Origin: Antarcticimicrobium luteum
GTDB lineage: Bacteria; Pseudomonadota; Alphaproteobacteria; Rhodobacterales; Rhodobacteraceae
NCBI RefSeq assembly: GCF_004358185.1
Contig: NZ_SMUV01000040.1
Location: 1 to 33,451 of the forward strand
Direction: 5' to 3'
Length of the DNA: 33,451 nucleotides
Shown here piece after piece: positions 1-8,300 of the stretch. Position 1 is the stretch's first letter, and each line of letters starts with the position of its first letter. A model generated the notes under the pieces. That model saw only the letters and a list, made by a program, of their open reading frames with translations, was not told the origin of the DNA and did not search any database. Position numbers and translations under genes: made by a program.

Positions 1-3000
1 GTTGCCCGCCGGCGGGGCAACCGGCGCCGCGCCCGCCGCCGGACGCGGCGCGCGCGCCGGGGCCGGGTCGGGCAGCGCCTTGCGGTCGATCTTTTGGTTG
101 GGGGTCAGCGGAAAGGCGTCCAGCCGCGTGATCCGCGCCGGCACCATCACCTCGGGCAGGTGCCGGGCGAGTTCGGCGCGCAGGGCGGCCTCATCCACCG
201 CCCCCTCGGCGGTGACATAGGCCAGCAGGCGCTGATCGCCCGTGCCGCTCTCCCGCGCGATGACCACGGCGCCAGTGATGCAGGGCTGACCCGCCAGCGC
301 GGTCTCGATCTCGCCCAGTTCGATCCGCTGGCCGCGGATCTTGACCTGATGGTCGGTGCGGCCGAGGAAATCCAGGCGCCCGTCCGCCCGCCAGCGCACC
401 AGATCGCCGGTGCGGTACATGCGCAGCGGCGCCGGACCGGCCAGACCGATTTCGTGGCCGAAGGGATCGGGCGGGAACCGCTCGGCCGTCATTTCGGCCC
501 GGTTCCAATATCCGCGCGTCACGCCGGCGCCGCCGATGCACAGCTCGCCCGGAACCCCGATGGGGGCGGGGCGGCCCGCCGCGTCCAGCACATAGACGGC
601 CGTATTGGCGATCGGCGTGCCAAGGTTGACGACGCCGCGCGCGGGCGCACCGACCGCCTCGCAGGTGGACCAGATCGTCGTCTCGGTCGGCCCGTACATG
701 TTGAGGATGCGCGCGCCGGTGCATTCGCGCAGATCCGCGACCAGATCGCCGGGCAGCGCCTCGCCGCCCAGCAGCAGGTGTTGCACCCGCCCGAGCGCCA
801 GCCGCGCCTCGTCGTTCATGGCGATGATTCGCGCCATGCTGGGCGTGCACTGCATATGAGTCACGTCATGGCGGATGATCTGCGCGGCGAGGGAAAAGTC
901 GTCGGCCACAGGCGCGCTGGGCGCATTGGCCCGCACCAGCACCTCGGCCAGCGGCTTCAGCCCCGCCAGCACCAGATCGGGGGCGATGCCAAAGTCGATC
1001 AGGCAGGCGACCTCGTCCACTCCGATACGTTTGAGCTGCTCGACCCGCGCCAGCCCGTCCTCTACGGTGCCAAACAGGCCGGAGTCCTCGAAATACCGCT
1101 CGAAGGCGAAATCGAGGATCGCCTCCAACTCGTCCTCGCCCAGCACGCCCAGATCCATCTCGAAGGCGTTGGTGACGCCCTTGGGCTTTTTGAAGGCGGG
1201 AAAGGCCCAGGCGTATTGCTTGATCAGCCCGGCGGCCGCGCGCAAATACTCTTTCATCGGCCCGCGCGCCACCCGCGCCGCCTCTTCCCGGCTTTCGGCG
1301 AGATAGCTGTGCAGCATCAGCGTGACGGTGAACTCCCTGGGATCGTGCCCGTTCTCACGCAGCGCGGCGTGATAGAGGCGGATCTTTTCGCCCACCTCCT
1401 CGACGGACTGGCCCAGCAGGTGGGTCAGCACGTTGGCGCCGATCGCCCCGGCCTCTTTCCAGGTCTCGGGGTTGCCGGCGGTGGTGACCCAGATCGGCAG
1501 CTCCTTCGACACCGGGCGGGGCTGGGTGATGACGGAATGCATGGTGCCGTCCGCTTTCGGGAACTCCACCGCCTCGCCGCGCCAGAGCTTGCGCAGGGTC
1601 TCGATGGTCTCGAACATCGCGGGTTTGTTATTGGGCGGCGTGTTCTCGGGGCGCAGGATGAAATCGTCCGGCTGCCAGCCCGAGGCGATGCCGAGCGCCG
1701 CGCGCCCGTTGGTGAGATTATCGATCACCGCCCACTCCTCGGCGATCCGTGCCGGATGGTGCAGCGGCGCGACGCAGCTGCCCGCCCGCACCGAGAGGTT
1801 TTGCGTCACCGCAGCGACGGCGGCGCCGGTGACCGAAGGGTTGGGGTAGGGGCCGCCGAAGGCATGGAAATGCCGCTCCGGCGTCCAGACGGCGTTGAAG
1901 CCATGGGCATCGGCGAATTTCGCCCCTTCGAGCAGCAGCTCGTATTTCTTTGGACCGACCCCGTCGTCATTGCCCCAGTACATCAGGTTGAAATCGATCG
2001 GGCGGTCGCTGATCGCCAGCGGCCCCTGCGAAACCACGGCGCGGTTGTCATCCCCGGCGAGCACCAGTTTGAAGCCGCGCGCCAGCGTCCAGAACAGCTC
2101 CAGCACCGAGATGTCGAAGCCGAGCGAGGTCACCGCCAGCCAGGTGCCGTTGCCGGGCACACCGATGCGCGCGTCCATCCCGGTAAAGAAGTTGGCGACG
2201 TTGCGGTGTTCGACCATCACCCCCTTGGGCGTGCCGGTGGAGCCGGAGGTGTAGATCAGATAGGCCAGATCGGCGCCGCCGGCGCCGCCATCGACATTTT
2301 CGGCCTGTTCGCCCGTGCCGTCATACTCGACGATCGCCGCGTCGGCCTCGGGCAACTGGCCGCGCAGGGCGGCATCGGTAACGATGACCGAGGCGCGGCT
2401 GTCGGAAATGTAATGGGCGATGCGGTCGGCCGGGTAGGCGGGGTCGAGCGGCACATAGGCGCCACCGGCCTTCATGATCGCCAGCGCGGCCACCACCATT
2501 TCCGGCGCGCGGCGCAGGTAGAGGCCCACATGCGCCCCCGGCGCCACACCCTTGCCGCGCAGGAGGGCGGCCAGCGCATTGGCCCGCGCGTCAAGCCGCG
2601 CATAGGTGAGGGCGCGGTCTTCGAAGACAATCGCGGTGGCGTCGGGGGTTTTCGCCACCTGACGCTCGATGGCGCCGTGGAGGGTCAGGTCCGGATCATA
2701 GTCGCCTGCGGTCTGGTTCCAGCCAGAAACCGTCTTGCGCCGCTCCGAGGCGGGCAGGATGTCGAGCGTCCCCAATTCGGTCGAATCATCGGCCTGCGCC
2801 GCCGCCTGCATCGCCGCCTCGAGCCGGCGGGCCAGCACCTCGGCGGCCTCCTCGTCCAGCCGGGCGCGATCCACGTGCAGGCTGACACGCTCGCCCCGCA
2901 GGGTCACGGTGGCGGCGCTCTCGGCCACCGGCCCGGCGCCGTCCAGCGCCAACGCGATGCCCGGCGCGCCGGTCCAGTCGATCTGCGGATCGCGGGCGAC

Positions 3001-4308
3001 GAGATCGCGCGCAAAGCCGCTATTGGCGGCGCTGTCGCGGATGCGTCTGAGCGTTTCCGATGTCTCGGTCAGCGTCGCGCCGCTGCGGATCTGCAGCGGA
3101 ACCCAGCCGGAGACATAGCCCGGCGCAGTGGCCGCCGCGTCGGCAAGCGCCGGATCGGTCAGCGCCAGATCGGCCGCCTCCTCGCCGCTGCTCAGCAGCG
3201 CCCAGGCCAGCACCGCGAGCGCGGCGCGGCCCGGCTCCAGCCCGTCGGGTGTGGCGATGCGCAAGGTCTCCCACTCCGGCGCGCCGGGGGCGGTGCCCGC
3301 CAGCGGCACCGGAACCGGGCGCATCGCCGCCAGCGCCCGGCGCCACTGCGGCTCGTGCTTGACCGTCGCCGCCAGCGCCCCGGCCAGCCGCAACGCCTCG
3401 GCGCTGTCCGGGCTCGGCAGGCTGTCGCCCGGCCCGGCCAGATCGGCGGGCGACAGCGCCGCGCCCTCGCAGGTGGTGAGCCGCGACAGCCGCAGCGCCC
3501 CTTCGCCGGTGGCGACGGTCAGACTGTCGCGGTCCAGTTCGATCACGGTGCCGGGCAGGCCCCGGGCGGCGCCGGCCGGTTCCGCCGCGCCCACCAGCAC
3601 CAAACGGCCGGCGATCTCGACCTTGGGACAGGCGAGCGGGTTCCAGTAGCCGCCGAAATCCAGTGCCCGCACCAGCGCCGCAAGCTCTGCCGCCGGGCGG
3701 TGAAAATCGAGCCGCCCCGCCGCCGCGGGACGCGCATCGCGGGCGAAATAGCTGCGCTGGTTCAGATCCTGGGCGCGGCGCTCCGGCGTGCCGCTTTCCA
3801 GTTGGTCCAGCACGGCCGGAAAGCTGTCCATCGCCGCGCCGTAGCATTTGGAGTTCAGGGAAAAGGCGGTGTCGTCCGGAGCGATGTCGAAATGCGCCTG
3901 CGCCAGAATATCGCCCTCGTCGACGCCGCCCGCGATCATGTGCCAGGTGATGCCATACTCCGCCTCGCCGGCGATCAGCGCCCAGACCGGCGCGTTGATC
4001 CCGGCATAGCGCGGCAGCGGTCCGTCATGGAAATTGACGGCGCCCTGTGCGGGCAGGGTCAGCACCGCATCGGGGATCAGGGACAGATTGGCGACGGAGA
4101 ACAGCCAGTCGAACCCGCCCTGCCCGAACCGGTCCGTCAGCGCGGAAATCTTCTCTTCCAGCGGCAGGCCGTTCTGCTGCGCCCAGGCGCGGATTTCGGC
4201 ATCGCGGGAGACCACGGCGCGGATCTCGTGACCACGCTCGCGCAGGGTTTCGCCGCAGCCGATGAGCAGGGATTCATTACCAATCAGAACACAGGAAAAC
4301 GGGGTCAT
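1..4308 (-). CDS. NRPS-type synthetase: formyltransferase + adenylation domain interrupted by luciferase-like monooxygenase (partial, C-terminus off window)
   Basis: The frame is open from the ATG at 4308 to the left edge (1436 codons, no stop), so the C-terminus is missing. Residues 1 to about 295 are a formyltransferase of the Fmt/ArnA/LgrA type: NFH at 92-94 and D130 in a VDEGD stretch match the Asn-His-Asp triad for N10-formyl-THF. Residues about 297-520 resemble a shortened condensation domain without HHxxxDG, ending in the usual pre-adenylation linker. The adenylation domain starts near 534: A3 (YTSGSTGTPKGV) near 683, A4 (FDISVLEL) near 730. It is then broken by a luciferase-like FMN monooxygenase of about 365 residues (about 760-1125) and resumes with MYGPTETT near 1202, YRTGDLVR near 1297 and NQKIDRKALP near 1404. 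A carrier domain should follow off window. Insertion between A4 and A5 is known from MtaG/MelG-type modules. The start overlaps the glycosyltransferase stop (ATGA). The substrate is unknown; Asp at A4 suggests an alpha-amino acid. Confidence 0.93.
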   Translation of the reverse strand, partial: MTPFSCVLIGNESLLIGCGETLRERGHEIRAVVSRDAEIRAWAQQNGLPLEEKISALTDRFGQGGFDWLFSVANLSLIPDAVLTLPAQGAVNFHDGPLPRYAGINAPVWALIAGEAEYGITWHMIAGGVDEGDILAQAHFDIAPDDTAFSLNSKCYGAAMDSFPAVLDQLESGTPERRAQDLNQRSYFARDARPAAAGRLDFHRPAAELAALVRALDFGGYWNPLACPKVEIAGRLVLVGAAEPAGAARGLPGTVIELDRDSLTVATGEGALRLSRLTTCEGAALSPADLAGPGDSLPSPDSAEALRLAGALAATVKHEPQWRRALAAMRPVPVPLAGTAPGAPEWETLRIATPDGLEPGRAALAVLAWALLSSGEEAADLALTDPALADAAATAPGYVSGWVPLQIRSGATLTETSETLRRIRDSAANSGFARDLVARDPQIDWTGAPGIALALDGAGPVAESAATVTLRGERVSLHVDRARLDEEAAEVLARRLEAAMQAAAQADDSTELGTLDILPASERRKTVSGWNQTAGDYDPDLTLHGAIERQVAKTPDATAIVFEDRALTYARLDARANALAALLRGKGVAPGAHVGLYLRRAPEMVVAALAIMKAGGAYVPLDPAYPADRIAHYISDSRASVIVTDAALRGQLPEADAAIVEYDGTGEQAENVDGGAGGADLAYLIYTSGSTGTPKGVMVEHRNVANFFTGMDARIGVPGNGTWLAVTSLGFDISVLELFWTLARGFKLVLAGDDNRAVVSQGPLAISDRPIDFNLMYWGNDDGVGPKKYELLLEGAKFADAHGFNAVWTPERHFHAFGGPYPNPSVTGAAVAAVTQNLSVRAGSCVAPLHHPARIAEEWAVIDNLTNGRAALGIASGWQPDDFILRPENTPPNNKPAMFETIETLRKLWRGEAVEFPKADGTMHSVITQPRPVSKELPIWVTTAGNPETWKEAGAIGANVLTHLLGQSVEEVGEKIRLYHAALRENGHDPREFTVTLMLHSYLAESREEAARVARGPMKEYLRAAAGLIKQYAWAFPAFKKPKGVTNAFEMDLGVLGEDELEAILDFAFERYFEDSGLFGTVEDGLARVEQLKRIGVDEVACLIDFGIAPDLVLAGLKPLAEVLVRANAPSAPVADDFSLAAQIIRHDVTHMQCTPSMARIIAMNDEARLALGRVQHLLLGGEALPGDLVADLRECTGARILNMYGPTETTIWSTCEAVGAPARGVVNLGTPIANTAVYVLDAAGRPAPIGVPGELCIGGAGVTRGYWNRAEMTAERFPPDPFGHEIGLAGPAPLRMYRTGDLVRWRADGRLDFLGRTDHQVKIRGQRIELGEIETALAGQPCITGAVVIARESGTGDQRLLAYVTAEGAVDEAALRAELARHLPEVMVPARITRLDAFPLTPNQKIDRKALPDPAPARAPRPAAGAAPVAPPAGN

Positions 4309-5318
4309 TTCTTATCCTTGGCCACAGTGTGGGGTACGGGAAAGGGGGGAATGCGCATCGGGCGCTGCCGCCCCGCGCGCATGTCGTGAAAAATCAGATC
4401 GCGCAGGAACCGGTCGGGATCGGCCTGCGGCTTGCCCGAGACGGCGCGGCGCATCTGCCAGATCGCCTGACCGGCCACCCGCGCAAGCGTGGCGGCGGCG
4501 GCATAGGGACGCCCGTGGTTCTTGGCAAAGTAATGGCGGCGCGATTCGAACCAATAGGACGGGGTGCGCGGCCAGTCCTTCATGCCGGTCGAGGCGGACC
4601 CCAGGTGGATCACCTTGCTTTGCGGCAGGAAATAGGTGTCCCAGCCGGCCCGCGCCGCGCGCAGGCAGAGATCGGTCTCCTCGAAATAAAGAAAGAACGT
4701 CTCGTCGAACAGGCCGATCTGTTCCAGCATCTCGGCGCGTAACATCAGGCTGGCGCCGGCGGCCCAGTCGACCCGGGTTTCGGTCTCGGGGACCGGAATC
4801 GCCACGATGGCGCTCTTCAGCAGGCGCGAGACCGGGCCGGTGCGCGCGGCCATCTCGAATTCGCCGGCGATGGAGGGAAAGCGGAACGCGGCACGATGCG
4901 GCACGCCGTCCTCACCTTCAACAAAGCTGCCGGCCAGACCCGCGCCGGGATGGGTGACCAGAAAATCGCGCAGATGCCGGATCGCGTCCGGTTCGGGCCA
5001 GGCATCGGAGTTCAGCAGGTAATAGAAATCCGCCGCCTCGCCGCCGGACAGGCCGGTGCGGATGCCAAAGTTCATCCCGGCGCCAAAGCCGCCGTTGCGC
5101 CCCGCGTCCACAACCCGCAGCCGGCCCTGCGCGGTCCAGCCGCGCGCCTCGGCCTCGGCCGAGATCCGCGCGAACGAGCCGTCACCCGAATCGTTGTCGA
5201 CGATCAGAACCTCGCCGGGCATCCCGTCCATCGCGCGCAGGGCGGCGCCGGCGGATTTCAGCGTCAGATCCGGCGTGCGATAGTTCAGGATGATCGTCAG
5301 GACAGTCGGTGCTTTCAT
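4305..5318 (-). CDS. Glycosyltransferase family 2 (rhamnosyltransferase-like)
   Basis: A 337-residue cytosolic inverting glycosyltransferase that should move a sugar from a nucleotide-sugar donor to an unknown acceptor. Visible GT-A signatures are the N-terminal ILNYRTPDLT strand, VDNDSGDGS near residue 45, the metal/nucleotide motif LLNSDAWP, and the acceptor-side ED motif in FFLYFEETDLCLRAARAGW. This pattern is typical of rhamnosyl- and other deoxysugar transferases. I chose the ATG at 5318 over an upstream in-frame start because the fold begins at once (MKAPTVLTIIL) and a GGAG-like site lies just upstream, overlapping the end of the PKS gene. The gene begins 4 bp after the PKS stop. Its own stop shares four bases (ATGA) with the NRPS start. 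Such tight packing between two assembly-line genes suggests that it glycosylates their product, but this is inferred. Confidence 0.92.
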   Translation of the reverse strand: MKAPTVLTIILNYRTPDLTLKSAGAALRAMDGMPGEVLIVDNDSGDGSFARISAEAEARGWTAQGRLRVVDAGRNGGFGAGMNFGIRTGLSGGEAADFYYLLNSDAWPEPDAIRHLRDFLVTHPGAGLAGSFVEGEDGVPHRAAFRFPSIAGEFEMAARTGPVSRLLKSAIVAIPVPETETRVDWAAGASLMLRAEMLEQIGLFDETFFLYFEETDLCLRAARAGWDTYFLPQSKVIHLGSASTGMKDWPRTPSYWFESRRHYFAKNHGRPYAAAATLARVAGQAIWQMRRAVSGKPQADPDRFLRDLIFHDMRAGRQRPMRIPPFPVPHTVAKDKK

Positions 5319-5322
5319 CGTA

Positions 5323-8300
5323 TCACTCCGCCGCTTCGGCCCAGCCGGGCGAGGCTCCGCCGCCCGGCGCATCGCCGTTCTCCGCCCGGTCGACAAAGCG
5401 TTTCATCCGCTCGGCCAGCACACTGACATTGGGCACCAGCACCATGCTATCATGATCGCCCGGCACCTCGACGACCTGCAGGCGCGGGGCCCAGCGGGTC
5501 CAGTCATTGTCGGGATAGACATATTCCTTGGCCGCGCTCACCCAGCGCCCGCCCGAGACCTTCCAGTGGCGGTCGAGCGGCGGGCGGAACAGCACCAGCG
5601 GGCCGTTCCAGGGTTTCAGTTCGTACCGTTCGACAGCCTCGCGGAAGGCGGCCTCGATCTTGGCGTTGTCGAAGGCGGTCGCGGTGTTGATCGCCACCGG
5701 CGCGCGGCGTTTCTCGATCTCCCAGCGGACACGGTCGCCGGCCCATTCGCGCAGGTAACGCGGCCCCTTGCGGCGCAATTCCTGCATCTTGATCAGTGCC
5801 TTGTCCCGGCGGCTCAGCCCGGGGCGTACCGGCAGCGGCGTATCGAGAAGCACCAGCAGCGCCACCTCTTCGCCCGCGGCCTCGAGCTGGCGCGCCATTT
5901 CATAGGCGGCGATGCCGCCGCCCGAGAACCCGCCCAGCAGATAGGGGCCATGCGGCTGCACCTGGCGCAGCTCGGCGATATAGTCGGCGGCGGCCTCCTC
6001 CATCCGGCGGTGCGGCTCGTCGGTGCCGATCAGCCCGCGCGCCTGAAGCCCCCAGACCGGCCGGTCGCGGCCAAGCATCAGCGCCAGATGCCGCAGGTTC
6101 AGCACATTGCCGAACATGCCGGCGACCAGGAAGAAGGGCGCGCGCGCGCCGCTGTCTCCCTTGTGCAGGGGCACCAGGTGGGTGAAGGCGGCGGCGCCAG
6201 GCGCAGGCGCAGACGCGGTTTCGCCGGCCTCGTCCATCTCTCCGCCGCGCCCGGTGCGCTGCATGATCAGATCGGCGAGCGCGGCCACGCTTGGCGCCTC
6301 GAACAGGGTGGCGAGGGGAAACTCCACATCAAACAGCCGGCTGATGCGCGAGAACAGCCGCACGGCGATCAGCGAATGCCCGCCCAGGTCAAAGAAACTG
6401 TCCTGCGTGCCCACGCGGGAGACGCCCAGCAGCGACTCGAACAGCCCGGCGAGGGTCTTTTCGATCCCGGTCTGCGGCGCGACATAGGCGGTGTCCAGAT
6501 CGGGCCGGTCGAAGCTCTGCCCGTCCTCGGCGCCCCGGGGGGCGGCCACGTGATCGGCCTGCGCGATCAGCGCCGGCAGATCGAGCGAGCTGATCACCAC
6601 CTGCGGCAGACCCAGCGCCAGCGCGCGGCGCAGCGCCTCCGGCCCTTCGTCGGGGCGAATGCCCTGGGCGATATTGCGCCGCAGCCGCTGTTCCTCGGGC
6701 GAGAGCGGCGCATCGCCGCCACGCGCCGCCAGCCCCAGCGCCACCGCGTCCGCATCGGCGCGAGTGGGCTGGGCGAGGTCCAGCGCCGCCTCGGTGCGCT
6801 TCATCTCGAAACCGTCGATCTCAAGGCAGACCCGGCCCTGCGGATCACAGAGGGTCACGTCGAAACTGACGAACCCCTCTGCCGGGGCCGCGCCCGGGGT
6901 CAGGCGCACCCAGCTGCGGATCTCGCCCGGCAGCGGCGCCAGCACCCGCACCGCGCGGTAGGAGACCGGCACCCAGAGCGAGCTTCCGTCATAGTCCGGC
7001 GCCAGCGCGATCGCCCAGCCGGTGGCAATGTCCAGAAGCCCGGGGTGCAGCCGGTAGCCCTGCGCCAGATCGCCATGGAAGTCCTGCGGCAGGCTGAGCG
7101 TGGCAAGACCCTCGTCCCGGCCCAGAGCCGTTCGCCGCAGCACATGCCAGCGCGGACCGAAGCGCAGATGCGCCTCCTGCGGGCTGGTCAGCCGGGCGCC
7201 CGGCGCCGCGCTCTCGGCGCGGTCGCAGCGGGCGGCGATCTCGGACAGCGCCAGCGGCGCCGCGGTCAGGCCGGGGCGCGGCCGCAGGCGGGCCTGGGCG
7301 TTGAGGACAAAGCCCTGCGCCTCGTCGTGGCCCAGTGCCGAATGGACGGTGAAATTCAACCCGCCGCCCTCGGGTTCCAGCCGCACCACCGCGCGGCGGG
7401 GGGCGTCGTCGCCCACCTGCAGGGGGCGCAGGAAATAGAGGTCACGGATCTCAAACGGGGTCTCGCCCCCATGCGCCGCCAGCGCCTCGGCCGCCAGTTC
7501 CAGATAGCCGGTGCCGGGCATCAGCGCCGCGCCGTTCTTCAGCCGGTGCTGATCGAACACCCAGCGGTCCTGGGCGTCATAGACGGAGACGAACAGCCGG
7601 TTGCCCCCGGCGTCAAAGCCGGTCTCGTCCAGCAGCGGCTGGTCGATGCGGTCGCGTGCGGTCGGGTGGCCGGCCTTGTCGCGCGCCGCCACCGCCTCGG
7701 CGGCCATGCCGACCTGCGCCCAGACCCCCCAGTCCACCGCCATCACGCGGGTGGCGCCGCCCTGCCGCCCGGCAGCAAAGGCGTTGAGATACTCATTGGC
7801 GGCGACATAGTCGATCTGCCCCGCCGGCCGCGTCGCGGTCGAGGAGGAGGAGAACAGCACCATCAGCTCAAGCATCCCGTCGGGGAACAGCTGGTCCAGC
7901 ACCCGTAGCCCGGTGACCTTGGGGGCAAAGACCTGCGCAACGCCCATCTCGGTCTTGGCCAGGATCGGGCCGTCGTCGATATGGCCGGCGGCGTGGATGA
8001 CCCCGGTGATCGCGCCGAAACGGGCCTCGGCGGCGCTGACCGCCTCGCGCATCTGGGCGCTGTTGCAGACATCGGCGGCGATCGCCATCGCCGCGCCCTT
8101 GCCCGCTGCCTCCAGCTGCTGCAGGGCGCGGATGCGGCCGGCGATCCGGTCGGCGGGGCTGTGGCCGGAGAGATAGGCCTCCCACTCCCCGCGCGGCGGC
8201 AGCGCCTCGCGCGACAGCAGGATCACGTTTGCCTCATGCGCGCGAATCAGCGCACCGGCCAGCGTCAGCCCGATGCCGCCGAAACCGCCGGTGATCAGAT

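Noticed and set aside
94-4389. A very long plus-strand open frame opposite the NRPS gene
   Set aside because: High GC makes antisense frames open. It is Arg/Gly/His-rich with no domain, while the minus strand carries clear NRPS motifs throughout.
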